Of a stretch of DNA of 64,000 nucleotides, positions 1-9,836 are shown one piece after another. A program made the position numbers and the translations under genes. The DNA is from an uncultured Butyrivibrio sp. Its GTDB lineage: Bacteria > Bacillota > Clostridia > Lachnospirales > Lachnospiraceae. Where the stretch lies: assembly GCA_946623755.1 (NCBI GenBank), contig CAMORK010000002.1, positions 1 through 64,000 of the forward strand, read 5' to 3'. Below the pieces are notes generated by a model, which saw only the letters and a program-made list of their open reading frames with translations, made no database searches and had not been told where the DNA came from. Positions within the stretch are counted from its first letter, which is position 1; each line of letters starts with the position of its first letter.

Positions 1-2
1 TT

Positions 3-317
3 CATCCCGGTGCAACCATCGGTAAATACCTTATGATCGATCACGGAACCGGTATAGTTATCGGTGAAACTTCAGTCATTGGCGACAACGTCAAGATTTA
101 TCAGGGAGTCACCATCGGTGGTCTCTCAACCAAAGGTGGTCAGCAGCTCAAGGGAGTTAAGCGTCATCCCACTATCGAGAACAACGTCACCATTTATGCC
201 GGTGCTTCAATTCTCGGTGGTGAGACTGTCATCGGCGAAGGCTCGGTTATAGGGGCTAACGCTTTCATCACCTCATCCGTTCCGGCAGGAAGCAAGATCA
301 GCATGCAGAACCGCTGA
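3..317 (+). CDS. cysE: Serine O-acetyltransferase, C-terminal part (5' end lies outside the window)
   Basis: Left-handed beta-helix hexapeptide repeats ([40 protein letters not shown]). The reading frame is open to the window edge upstream of the listed ATG at 33. Confidence 0.85.
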   Translation, partial: HPGATIGKYLMIDHGTGIVIGETSVIGDNVKIYQGVTIGGLSTKGGQQLKGVKRHPTIENNVTIYAGASILGGETVIGEGSVIGANAFITSSVPAGSKISMQNR

Positions 318-318
318 C

Positions 319-1293
319 TCATACAAATTCACAACCGGCAAAGATATTATTGACCGCAGCATGGTACTCACCCTTGCTGCGGCTTTTTCTTATGGCCTTA
401 AGGTATTTTTCGCAGTCCTTGAAATGCACATGTAGAAATGCCCAGTGTTCCAGCATCTTGAAGATGACATTTCGGTCTTCGGGAATATACTGAGCATAGC
501 CGTCATAAAGTGCGTTCAGATAATCTCTCAGCTCTTTTGACTTAAGCCCCTCCCCTCCCTGCAATTGCCTTACAAGAGAGGGATCGGTCAAAAGACCTCT
601 TCCTATCATGACACTGTCATATGGCAGATCCTTTATTTTCTCAAACCTTTCAATACTGTCGATGTTTCCGTTATAGCAGACATCGGCCTTTCCGCCACTT
701 TCCCTGTAGACTTTTACAGCTCTTTCGTACGCCGCATATCTGGGGCTTTTCCCATAATAGTCCTCCCGGACCCTGGCATGGATTATCAGCTCTTTTACCG
801 GGTATGAAGCATAAATATTCATCAGTGCATCTGCCTCTTTGTCATCGCTAAATCCCAGCCTTGTCTTAAGAGATATACGGGGAAAAGAGTCTTTTGCCGC
901 CTCTTCAAATATCTCATCAAGCATCTGCTTTAAATACTCCGGATCCTGCAAAAGACCTGCTCCTTTATGTCTGTTCACAACAGTCGGCGCAGGGCATCCA
1001 AGATTCAGGTTTACCTCTTCATAGCCCAGCTTTTTGATCTCCTTCGCAGCCCAGAGAAAATCCGGAGCATTTCCCGCCATCAGTTGAGGAACCACCTGAT
1101 TCCCATAATCATCAAAAGCGATGTTCTTGTCGGGAAGCACGTCTTTCTTTTCCCTGTTCTTGAAATGATGGCTGTTTGTTGCAGTTAAAAAAGGCGTGAA
1201 GTATTTGTCTACTCCATCGCCCATAATCTGTCTGTGTATGTTACGGAGGGGATAAAGAGTTATCCCCTCCATTGGTGCATAGTAAAATCTCAT
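319..1293 (-). CDS. dus: tRNA-dihydrouridine synthase
   Basis: MRFYYAPMEGITLYPLRNIHR, NLGCPAPTV and MIGRGLLTDPSL are Dus hallmarks. The listed ORF start (1428) lies inside the neighbouring EAL gene; the ATG at 1293 fits the family N-terminus. Confidence 0.9.
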   Translation of the reverse strand: MRFYYAPMEGITLYPLRNIHRQIMGDGVDKYFTPFLTATNSHHFKNREKKDVLPDKNIAFDDYGNQVVPQLMAGNAPDFLWAAKEIKKLGYEEVNLNLGCPAPTVVNRHKGAGLLQDPEYLKQMLDEIFEEAAKDSFPRISLKTRLGFSDDKEADALMNIYASYPVKELIIHARVREDYYGKSPRYAAYERAVKVYRESGGKADVCYNGNIDSIERFEKIKDLPYDSVMIGRGLLTDPSLVRQLQGGEGLKSKELRDYLNALYDGYAQYIPEDRNVIFKMLEHWAFLHVHFKDCEKYLKAIRKSRSKGEYHAAVNNIFAGCEFV

Positions 1294-1297
1294 TGCC

Positions 1298-2956
1298 TTA
1301 CTTGTACTTCTCCTCAAATTCTTCAACCGGCATTGGCTTGTCGAAATAGTAGCCCTGGAACATCGTACAGCCCATGTCCTGCAAATATGCCAGCTGTTCC
1401 CCGGTCTCGACACCCTCGGTAACGACACTCATTCCGAGCTCGTGTGCCATGTCGATGGTATAGTTTAAAATAACCCTCGCTCTTTTCTGATTCTCGGTCT
1501 TTCTGAGAAAGCCCATATCAATCTTGAGCACATCGGCATTAATATCTTTTAACATATTAAGAGAAGAATATCCAGAGCCAAAATCATCAATCTCAACTTT
1601 AAATCCCGCTTTTTGCAGCTCAAGAATAAGTTTCGCGCACTTGTTTACATCTGATGTCACAGCAGTCTCTGTTATCTCAATATTCAAAAGTCTGGGCTCA
1701 ATCTTGTATCTGGTAATAAGCTCCGTGAATTCTTTCTTTATATCCAGATAGTACAGATCTTTTGGCGAAACATTTACTGATATCGCCAGATCTGGCCTTT
1801 TGGTACCTTTCCATCTGGCAAGCTGAAGTGCCGCAAGTTCCCAGATATACCGATCAAGCTTATAAATAAGATCCGCCCTTTCAAGTACATCAATAAATAC
1901 TCCGGGCTGGATCAGACCATTCTCAGGATGTAACCATCTCGCCAGAGCTTCTGCTCCAAACGGTGTCCCATCAGCATAAACCTGTGGCTGAAGATAGATT
2001 CCGAACTGCCTGTTTATGATGGCAAAGTCGAAACTCGATAAGATCTCTTTTTCCAAAAGGGCATTTACCAGCATTTCATCGCTGTACCAGGCTATCTCGC
2101 ATACACCGTCCTTCTTGATCGACTTGCACGCCATATAAGCCCTGTCGCACATAAGTGTGATATCCATGCTTGGGTCTTTGATCTCATAAACGCCAATCTG
2201 CATGTGAAGCGAATACGATTTACTTGTAACCTTACTGGTTATCTCCCTGACCATCTTCTTGAAGTCCTTCTCAACGAAGTTTTCTTTCGGAATGCAAAGA
2301 GCAAAGTGGTCCCCGTTTATTCTTCCGTAGATATCGTCTTCAGTGACATGCTGTATCATAAGATCAGCAATATTGATCAGTATATCATTGCCTCTCTCAA
2401 GACCAAAGAGCTGGTTAAAGAGCTTAAAATCCCTTATATTTGAGTACAAAAGAAGATATGGTTTTCTTGCGTCCTTAAGCTTATTCTGAGCAGCCTGAGC
2501 AAAGCCTTCTCTGTTGTAGAGCCCTGTCAGATCATCATGAGTAAGCCTGTACTGCTCACCACTTCCGTTCTCAACTATATCAGAGAGGTTCTGGATCGTA
2601 TACATATGACCGATAGTCTTGTTATTATCATCAAGCAGATGCCTGTAGCGAACCTTATAAAGCCTTTCTCTTTCCTGATTTTCAAAGAGCCTGGTCCAGG
2701 CTGCAGAGCTCCGTTCTATTCCAAGGCTGTTCATCCAGTCCTTAAAGGACTTATAAACACTATCAAGACTATACTCAGCATGGAGCAAACTAAAAGCGTG
2801 CCGATTGGCATAGACACACTTTTCGTTTTCATCCAGAAACAGTATGCCCAGTCCCATCTGTTGCACGCCAAAATTTAGAAGTCTTGCTATCTCACAAGGC
2901 TCCACAGTACTATCGACATAGTATGCATTTTTTCCAAAAGGGTTATTTGCATCCAT
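1298..2956 (-). CDS. PAS/GGDEF-EAL protein; GGDEF degenerate, EAL apparently intact (c-di-GMP phosphodiesterase candidate)
   Basis: EALARW, NIEITET, IDDFGSGYSSL and VTEGVE motifs of EAL. The GGDEF position reads INGDHF. Confidence 0.88.
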   Translation of the reverse strand: MDANNPFGKNAYYVDSTVEPCEIARLLNFGVQQMGLGILFLDENEKCVYANRHAFSLLHAEYSLDSVYKSFKDWMNSLGIERSSAAWTRLFENQERERLYKVRYRHLLDDNNKTIGHMYTIQNLSDIVENGSGEQYRLTHDDLTGLYNREGFAQAAQNKLKDARKPYLLLYSNIRDFKLFNQLFGLERGNDILINIADLMIQHVTEDDIYGRINGDHFALCIPKENFVEKDFKKMVREITSKVTSKSYSLHMQIGVYEIKDPSMDITLMCDRAYMACKSIKKDGVCEIAWYSDEMLVNALLEKEILSSFDFAIINRQFGIYLQPQVYADGTPFGAEALARWLHPENGLIQPGVFIDVLERADLIYKLDRYIWELAALQLARWKGTKRPDLAISVNVSPKDLYYLDIKKEFTELITRYKIEPRLLNIEITETAVTSDVNKCAKLILELQKAGFKVEIDDFGSGYSSLNMLKDINADVLKIDMGFLRKTENQKRARVILNYTIDMAHELGMSVVTEGVETGEQLAYLQDMGCTMFQGYYFDKPMPVEEFEEKYK

Positions 2957-3011
2957 ACTATAATTTTACTGTTTTTTTGTTATAAAATCTATTAAATTTT
3001 AGGAAACGCTT

Positions 3012-3671
3012 TTACCTTCGTCTGTATCGTTTCTCCAAGGCCCACCATGCAAGCCCCAGCGCAAAAATAGCAGCGATAAACAGATGCTGGGTTTTCAACA
3101 CAAAGCCGGACTGATCGTTTTTTGCTCTATCCTTGCCGTCCTGATACAGAATCAGTGTTGTACCGATATTATGAGTACTGACCGAGAGTGTATCAGCATC
3201 CTTATCAACATCTTCCTCTAAAACGCACACACCCATAACATCTGTCATTGCATAATACGCCCTCTTCTCTGCTACCAGATAGCGAGGAATCTCGTATTGA
3301 AATTCAATATCATCATAAAGCGTTTCAATGGGATTTATCTCCTCCCCGTCGATACTCTTTTCAGCCCTTACCTCAAAATAGACACCGCTCTTAAGCGGCC
3401 CTGTAAGCATCTCTGCTTTCTCTATTCCGCTTTTAAAATGTGCAAGTTCTTCCTCATCATCCGGTTCATCAGTCATCACATAATGAAAATCAAGAGAAGC
3501 CGAACTTCCCTCACTAATCTCTTCAAGCTCCCTGACGGTAAAGCTTGCTTCCACAGCCTGATAATAATCACCAAACCTGATATCAGGTGCAGCAACTTCT
3601 GTTTCGCTCTCCGTGCTGACTACCAGCGTAACGGTTCCCTCACCATATGTAACCTGAGTCGTTTCCTGCAT
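3012..3671 (-). CDS. Hypothetical protein with a single C-terminal TM segment and RRR tail
   Basis: Strong SD (GGAGGGG) before the ATG. C-terminus LFIAAIFALGLAWWALEKRYRRR. No obvious signal peptide. Confidence 0.6.
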   Translation of the reverse strand: MQETTQVTYGEGTVTLVVSTESETEVAAPDIRFGDYYQAVEASFTVRELEEISEGSSASLDFHYVMTDEPDDEEELAHFKSGIEKAEMLTGPLKSGVYFEVRAEKSIDGEEINPIETLYDDIEFQYEIPRYLVAEKRAYYAMTDVMGVCVLEEDVDKDADTLSVSTHNIGTTLILYQDGKDRAKNDQSGFVLKTQHLFIAAIFALGLAWWALEKRYRRR

Positions 3672-3714
3672 CTACCCCTCCGGATGAATTTGTATTAATT
3701 AAATTATACAACAG

Positions 3715-3742
3715 AAAAAGCCCGCCAAAAAGCGAGCTTTTT
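3715..3742 (-). terminator. Rho-independent terminator downstream of the GH32/fructokinase operon
   Basis: Inverted repeat AAAAAGCCCGC-CAAAAA-GCGAGCTTTTT just after the fructokinase stop codon. Confidence 0.7.
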
Positions 3743-3754
3743 CATCTGCTTCCT

Positions 3755-4720
3755 TTAGATTGCAAGGAACTGTTCTACCTCATGCCTTGTGGGCATTACC
3801 GAGAGAGCTCCTCTCCTGGTGGTTATGACAGAAGCTGCTGCATTTGCAAAATTCAGGCATGAAAGGAGCATATCCTCACTTATGTCCTTTAATCCGTTTC
3901 TGCATATGTAGTCTATGGCACAGGCACAGAAGGTGTCTCCTGCTCCCGTAGTCTCTATCGTGGCAGGATTTTTGTAACCGTCCTTTTTGACCACCATATC
4001 ATCGTAAAATGCCATACTTCCGTCCGGCCCAAGTGTTGCAAAAACAAGCGGGATGCCAAAATCTTCCTTTATTTTGCGTGCTCCTGCTTCAATGTCACTC
4101 ATTCCTGTAAAGAGCTCCACTTCATTGTCTGAGATTTTTAAGATATCGCAGTTCTCAAAGCCGAATTTCATTGCGCCAAGAGCCTTTTCCTCGGACTCCC
4201 ACAGAGGTGCTCTGTAATTAGGGTCAAAAGAGATTAAGGCTTTGTTTTTCTTTGCAATGCCAATTGCCAGCTTTGTGGCCTCAGCAGCCGGTTCATCAGT
4301 CATTGACAAAGTTCCGAAATGGAACACTTTAGTATCTTCCAGAAGGTCTTTTACCCTGTCAACTTCTGCTGCTGTTAGCATCATATCAGCTCCGGGCTTT
4401 CTGTAAAAAGAAAAGTCGCGATCGCCGTTTGGAAGCTTATTAACAAAAGCAAGCGTAGTATGTACGTCACTGTCCAGAAAAAGACCTGTCGTATCAATTC
4501 CCTGCTTCTCAACACGTTCCTTTAACATTCTTCCGAAGAAGTCATCTCCGACCTTGCCGATAAAAGCTGTCTTATTTCCAAGATTGCCCAGCATGGAGAG
4601 AACATTGCAGGGTGCTCCTCCGGGATTGGCTTCAAACATCGGATTTCCCTGCTCGCTGTCTGCGTTGTTGGTAAAATCAATCAGCAGTTCTCCAAGGGCA
4701 ACCACATCAAATCTGCTCAT
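3755..4720 (-). CDS. scrK: PfkB-family fructokinase
   Basis: ALGELLIDF, NPGGAPCNVL and ETTGAGDTFCACAIDY motifs; directly downstream of and overlapping the GH32 gene. Confidence 0.88.
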   Translation of the reverse strand: MSRFDVVALGELLIDFTNNADSEQGNPMFEANPGGAPCNVLSMLGNLGNKTAFIGKVGDDFFGRMLKERVEKQGIDTTGLFLDSDVHTTLAFVNKLPNGDRDFSFYRKPGADMMLTAAEVDRVKDLLEDTKVFHFGTLSMTDEPAAEATKLAIGIAKKNKALISFDPNYRAPLWESEEKALGAMKFGFENCDILKISDNEVELFTGMSDIEAGARKIKEDFGIPLVFATLGPDGSMAFYDDMVVKKDGYKNPATIETTGAGDTFCACAIDYICRNGLKDISEDMLLSCLNFANAAASVITTRRGALSVMPTRHEVEQFLAI

Positions 4721-6216
4721 CTGTCTTTCCTCTCAAGTTCGTACATCTCCACATCCATAAGCAGCTCACCTACCGCCTTGAAGCTGATGCCTTCAGCCCT
4801 GATGTCTGTGAGCACAACCATTGACATTACCTGTTCTCCGTCATTGATGAAAAGTTCACAGCTGTACCGGTCCAGAATAAGACGCAGTTTGATGTTGCCT
4901 TTATTTCCCGATACCCTGCATCGTCTCTGATGTACAATGGCTCTTCTGCTGCCCGAATGCTTTCTGTCTATCTTTACAATGTTCAGCTCAGGATCATACT
5001 CGATCGTTGAGAATGCCTTTCCGTTATCTGCAAAACGAAGTTCAAATTTCTTATAAGAAAGATCTTCCGAAAGGCTTCTGACATTTATTGTCATATCAAT
5101 ACATCTGCCCTCAATACTTGAGAGTGATGCGCTGTCGGATATAAGCACGTTCTTTCTGCTTATCCTTTTTCCGTAGTAATTCTCAATTTCTCTGACAGGC
5201 TTCTGGATAAGCTTACTGCCTCGAAGAGATATCTCCCTCGGAAAGCTCATCTGACCAAACCATGGAAAATCATCACGTCTGATACCACATGTATCCCAGT
5301 TCTGCATCCAACCTATCATTACTCTTCTGCCATCTTCGGTAAGGATGGTCTGAGGCGCATAGAAATCTATGCCATAGTCTACCGCCTGACAGTTTTCTTC
5401 GCAGAAATTGCCGTTTTCGTCAAGGGCCCCGATCACACAGAGTGTTCCGTTACCATTATGAAACTCAAGTTCCTCAGGCAGCATATCCTGCGGACTTGTA
5501 AGAAGAATCTGCTTGTCATCCAGAGCAAAGTAATCAGGGCACTCCCACATTGCTCCGAATCTGTGATTATTCTTGATGACCAGTCTGTCATAGGACCACT
5601 TGAATCCGTCATCACTGACAAACTGCAGAATCTGTCCGTCCTTGTCCGGAGTTTTGTTTCCGACTACCATGTAGTACTTTCCATTTTCTCTCCACACCTT
5701 AGGATCTCTGAAATCGAACTTTCCTGCTCCCTCGGGAAGAAGATCTGCGGTGATCACCGGATTACATTCATATTTCTCATAGTTTTCGCCGTCACCTACA
5801 GCCACACACTGAGTCTGATACTCCAGGATCTCTCCGCTCTCTGCCTCAACCTTGTTTACTCCGGTGTAAACAAGGAGCTGTCTTCCATCTTCCATCTCAA
5901 CAGCACTACCGGAGAAGCATCCATCTTTGTCATACTCTTCATCCGGTGCCATAGCTGCCGGAAGATACTCCCATGTTATAAGGTCGCTGCTCTTTGCATG
6001 TCCCCAATGCATCGGTCCCCAGACCGTATCGTAAGGATAATACTGGTAAAAGAGATGATACTCTCCCTTGTAGCTGCTGAATCCGTTGGGATCGTTCATC
6101 CATCCGCATCTTGGAGTAAGATGAAAGTTTGGTCTCATCTCCTCTGCAATGGTGCTTTCTTTTTTTACTTCATATTCCCTTGCCTTATCCAATTTGCTGC
6201 TCATAATATTCCTCAT
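4717..6216 (-). CDS. scrB: GH32 family glycoside hydrolase (sucrose-6-phosphate hydrolase / beta-fructofuranosidase)
   Basis: WMNDPNGF nucleophile motif, FRDPKVW, WECPDYF, no signal peptide. An alternative start is the ATG at 6204, preceded by AGGA. Confidence 0.9.
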   Translation of the reverse strand: MRNIMSSKLDKAREYEVKKESTIAEEMRPNFHLTPRCGWMNDPNGFSSYKGEYHLFYQYYPYDTVWGPMHWGHAKSSDLITWEYLPAAMAPDEEYDKDGCFSGSAVEMEDGRQLLVYTGVNKVEAESGEILEYQTQCVAVGDGENYEKYECNPVITADLLPEGAGKFDFRDPKVWRENGKYYMVVGNKTPDKDGQILQFVSDDGFKWSYDRLVIKNNHRFGAMWECPDYFALDDKQILLTSPQDMLPEELEFHNGNGTLCVIGALDENGNFCEENCQAVDYGIDFYAPQTILTEDGRRVMIGWMQNWDTCGIRRDDFPWFGQMSFPREISLRGSKLIQKPVREIENYYGKRISRKNVLISDSASLSSIEGRCIDMTINVRSLSEDLSYKKFELRFADNGKAFSTIEYDPELNIVKIDRKHSGSRRAIVHQRRCRVSGNKGNIKLRLILDRYSCELFINDGEQVMSMVVLTDIRAEGISFKAVGELLMDVEMYELERKDR

Positions 6217-6221
6217 TGAAA

Positions 6222-6245
6222 CGGGGAGGAGATTCCTCCTCCCCG
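6222..6245 (-). other. Strong intercistronic hairpin between the substrate-binding protein gene and GH32
   Basis: CGGGGAGGAG-ATTC-CTCCTCCCCG, perfect 10-bp stem, no T tract. Confidence 0.7.
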
Positions 6246-6256
6246 GTAATTAAATC

Positions 6257-7909
6257 TTATTTGTAGAACTCATCCAGATACTTCTGGTAGATTGTAAGGT
6301 AGTCCTCAAGTCCGTAAGCGTCAACCTGCTTAAGGTACTCATCCCACTCAGCATCTGAAAGACCGTTCATAACGAAGTTACTTCTGCTGGTGTTGATGTA
6401 GCTGATAAGATCCTGCTGAATTGTTGTAAGCTTCTCTGTGTCATCAGCTGTCATGAATACGTTAGGATATACGTACTTGCAGTTCATATCGTCTGTGTAA
6501 TACTCCTTGATCCAGTCAAGACGATACTGAGCATCATCAGGACATGTAACGTATACACCGTAATACTCGTCGAGGATTGCAAGAGGTCCACCTACAGCCT
6601 CAGCCTCACGAACCTCAACAGGTGAAGCATCTCCGAGAGGTGCATGCTTAAGCATCTTCCCACCGTTTGCATTCTCTGAAAGCTCAAAGATATCAAACTC
6701 ATCATCCTCACCGTATGTTCCCCAGTTGTTCTGAGGTGACTGGAAAGGATCGTACATAAGATCAAGCCATGCGCATACAAATGCAGGGTTGTCACACTTA
6801 GCAGTAACTACACATCTTCCGCGGTCAAAGCCTGATGTAAATGAACTGTTCATAGGAGTTACATTTACTGTATCAGCCTTAAGTGCTGCAAGAGGCTCGA
6901 AGTCCTCAAGGTTGTCGATGTTAGCAACATCCCATGTAAAGCATACGCCATATCTGTGAGATTTTCCCTTAGCTACATATGTTGACCAGTCCTGTGTAAA
7001 GCACTCGGGATCGATAAGTCCTTCTTCATAGAGCTTATGAAGCCACTGCATACCTGACTTGAAACCATCCTGTGTAGCTGTGCAGATAACCTTCTTGTCA
7101 TCTGTTACTGCAATGTGCTGTCCAATGTCGTTGTCACCGTAGCCCTCACCAAAACCGTTGATAAGAAGGCTTGGATCCTGATCGTTCATGATGCAGCTCA
7201 TAGGAATGATATCACCCTCGATGCCGAACTCAGCCTGAAGCTCTGAAGCGTGATCCTTGAATGCCTTAAGAACTTCTTCAAATTCATCAACTGTTGTGGG
7301 CTTCTCAAGTCCAAGGAAGTTGAGCCACTTTGTGTTGATATATGTGAAGTTGTTACCTACTGTCTGGATTGCTGTCTTGTTTGATCCGAGCTGTTCAATC
7401 CATGGAAGAGCCCAGATGTGTCCCTCAGAATCCTCACACATTGTGCGGTACTCAGGATACTTGTCAAATACTGCCTTTAAGTTAGGCATGTTGTTGTCGA
7501 TATAATCCTCCAGAGGAAGAATAACGCCCTGATCTGCGTATCTGATAAGATCAGAATTGCTGAAACCTGCGTTAAATACCATGTCGGTAAGAGTTCCCTT
7601 GTTGGCCATGTTAAGCTGGATCTTGTCTCCCCACTGATCATTTGAAATTGCTGTCCACTCAACATGTACGTTTGTTGCCTCTTCAAGTCTCTTGAAGATT
7701 GTTCTCTTGTTGGGATCTGACTCTGTTCCCGATGGATAGCTGATGGTACCTGTTATGGTAACCTTCTCTGCCAGCGGGAAGCTGATCTCATCTGCTGATA
7801 CTGCAGCAGCGTCGCTTGTTGTTGCCCCTTTGCCGCAGCCTGCGAGCATGCTTACTGACATAGCTGCTACCAGGGCTGCACTAAGTAACCTTGATGTTTT
7901 CTTTTTCAT
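6257..7909 (-). CDS. Extracellular solute-binding lipoprotein (CUT1 carbohydrate ABC transporter, LplA-like)
   Basis: Lipobox MLAGCGKG; family 1 SBP features; adjacent LplB/LplC-type permeases. Confidence 0.85.
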   Translation of the reverse strand: MKKKTSRLLSAALVAAMSVSMLAGCGKGATTSDAAAVSADEISFPLAEKVTITGTISYPSGTESDPNKRTIFKRLEEATNVHVEWTAISNDQWGDKIQLNMANKGTLTDMVFNAGFSNSDLIRYADQGVILPLEDYIDNNMPNLKAVFDKYPEYRTMCEDSEGHIWALPWIEQLGSNKTAIQTVGNNFTYINTKWLNFLGLEKPTTVDEFEEVLKAFKDHASELQAEFGIEGDIIPMSCIMNDQDPSLLINGFGEGYGDNDIGQHIAVTDDKKVICTATQDGFKSGMQWLHKLYEEGLIDPECFTQDWSTYVAKGKSHRYGVCFTWDVANIDNLEDFEPLAALKADTVNVTPMNSSFTSGFDRGRCVVTAKCDNPAFVCAWLDLMYDPFQSPQNNWGTYGEDDEFDIFELSENANGGKMLKHAPLGDASPVEVREAEAVGGPLAILDEYYGVYVTCPDDAQYRLDWIKEYYTDDMNCKYVYPNVFMTADDTEKLTTIQQDLISYINTSRSNFVMNGLSDAEWDEYLKQVDAYGLEDYLTIYQKYLDEFYK

Positions 7910-7975
7910 TTTCCTCTCCTTTATACCTTCTTTTTTATAAGATCATCCTTGAATAACAAGGAAGTTCTGCTCTCG

Positions 7976-8890
7976 TTAGCCTTTTACTGAACCCACCATA
8001 ATTCCTGAGTCGAAATACTTCTGGAAGAACGGATACATAACAACCAGCGGAAGGCTGGAAATAATAATTGTTGCGTACTTGAGAAGTTCTGCAAGCTGTG
8101 CTCTCTGAGCTGTGCTCTGCATATCCGCGATCATTCCCGGATCAGGCTCGTTCTGAATAAGAATCGCTCTGAGCACCAGCTGAAGCGGCTGCTTATTAGC
8201 AGAGTTCAAATAGATCATTGCGTCAAAATAGCTGTTCCACATTCCTACAAACTGCCACAGTGTGAGTACTGCGATAAGGGGCGTACACACCGGAAGCAGA
8301 ATTCTGAAGAAAAATACCAGCTCGTTGGCGCCATCTACATCTGCCGCTTCTCTGAGCTCAGTAGGGATTCCTTTGTAATAAGTTCTTGCAATTATCATGT
8401 TCCATACACTGAAGGAACCGGGAAGGATCACAGCCCACATGCTGTCCAATAGTCCCATGTTACTTATAAGAAGATATGTAGGGATGAGACCGCCACCGAA
8501 AAACATTGTAATGATAAAAATCGTGTTAAAGATCTTTTTCCCTTTAAAATCATCCCTTGACATGGGATATGCACACAGCAGTGTAATGAAAACCGAGATT
8601 GCTGCAAAAAGTACCGAGTACAGGACTGCGTTAAAGAATCCGGTCCAGATCTGTGAGTTTGTCATGACTCTCTCATAGGCTGTAAGTGTCCACTTGCTTG
8701 TATCGAAAACTATTCCTTTGTTCTGCAGCGTTATGGGATCCATGAATGATGCAATGATGATGTACACAACAGGTCCGATGATCGCTGCCACAAAAAGCCC
8801 CAGTAATATATATCCTGTTAAAAGAAATATCTTGTCCCCAATGGAGGCTCTTGCAAATTCACTTTTTTTCATGGTAAGTGTCTTTTCCAT
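7976..8890 (-). CDS. Carbohydrate ABC transporter permease (LplC/YtcP-like)
   Basis: Multi-TM; EAA-like loop ELREAADVDGANELVFFFRILLPVCTPL. Confidence 0.87.
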   Translation of the reverse strand: MEKTLTMKKSEFARASIGDKIFLLTGYILLGLFVAAIIGPVVYIIIASFMDPITLQNKGIVFDTSKWTLTAYERVMTNSQIWTGFFNAVLYSVLFAAISVFITLLCAYPMSRDDFKGKKIFNTIFIITMFFGGGLIPTYLLISNMGLLDSMWAVILPGSFSVWNMIIARTYYKGIPTELREAADVDGANELVFFFRILLPVCTPLIAVLTLWQFVGMWNSYFDAMIYLNSANKQPLQLVLRAILIQNEPDPGMIADMQSTAQRAQLAELLKYATIIISSLPLVVMYPFFQKYFDSGIMVGSVKG

Positions 8891-8902
8891 CTGAGTTCCT
8901 CC

Positions 8903-9823
8903 TTATAGTCCCTGTCCATCATTCATCTTCTCTACTATCTTATTGACAGTGATAAGAAGTATTACATTTATGATGGTGTTAAAAAGTCCAACGGCTGTTG
9001 AATAACTGTAGTCACCGTTCAAAAGACCTTTCTTGTACACGTAAGTTGCAATGATCTCAGATGATGCCAGGTTCATATCTGACTGAAGAGCATATGCCTT
9101 CTCAAATCCGATACTCATAATGTTTCCTGCCTGAAGTATGAACTGGATCACTACCATATCCTTGATGGCTGGCCATTCAACTGCCTTGATCTGCTGCCAG
9201 ATGTTGGCTCCGTCTATCTGTGCCGCTTCCTTGAGCTCCTTGCTGGCATTTGCCAGAGCTGCGGTGTACATGATGGATGCCCATCCGGCTCCCTGCCAGA
9301 TACCACTTATAATATAGATAGGTCTGAAAGCTGCCGGGATTGTCAGGAAGTTGATGTTAGTTCCCATCATCATGTTCAGCGGTCCTGTTACGGAAAGAAG
9401 GATTCTGACCATACCACAGAGGACGATAACTGAAATGAAGTTTGGCATGTACAGCACAAGCTGGATCTTCTGTTTGATCTTGCTGCTGGCTATTCTGTTA
9501 AGCAGCAGTGCCAGTATGATAGGCATCGGGAATCCCCAGAGAAGTCCGAAAATACTTAGTTTCAAAGTATTCATCAGATACTGAAGGAAATCCGGTGAGG
9601 ACAGGAACTGTTGAAAGTACTTAAGTCCTACCCACTCGCTTCCCAGGATTCCTTTAAAAGGATTGTATTTCTGGAATGCAATAAGAATTCCTCCCATAGG
9701 CAGATACTTAAACACAATGGTAAGTATCAGTGCCGGCCCCAAAAAGAATACATAAAGCTGCCAGTGCTGTCTTATATACACCAGCGTGTTATGCAGATTG
9801 TTGTCCTTTGCTTTCGCATTCAT
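8903..9823 (-). CDS. Carbohydrate ABC transporter permease (LplB/YteP-like)
   Basis: EAA loop ELKEAAQIDGANIWQQIKAVEWPAI. Start at 9823 (MNAKAKDNN) is preferred over the listed 9904. Confidence 0.86.
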   Translation of the reverse strand: MNAKAKDNNLHNTLVYIRQHWQLYVFFLGPALILTIVFKYLPMGGILIAFQKYNPFKGILGSEWVGLKYFQQFLSSPDFLQYLMNTLKLSIFGLLWGFPMPIILALLLNRIASSKIKQKIQLVLYMPNFISVIVLCGMVRILLSVTGPLNMMMGTNINFLTIPAAFRPIYIISGIWQGAGWASIMYTAALANASKELKEAAQIDGANIWQQIKAVEWPAIKDMVVIQFILQAGNIMSIGFEKAYALQSDMNLASSEIIATYVYKKGLLNGDYSYSTAVGLFNTIINVILLITVNKIVEKMNDGQGL

Positions 9824-9836
9824 ATAACTCCCCTCT

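Noticed and set aside
5458-6219. Plus-strand ORF of 253 aa opposite GH32
   Set aside because: Antisense to a clear GH32 gene; no plausible domain.
7940-7975. Short hairpin CCTTG-AATAA-CAAGG between permease and SBP genes as a terminator
   Set aside because: Only a 5-bp stem; too weak to call.
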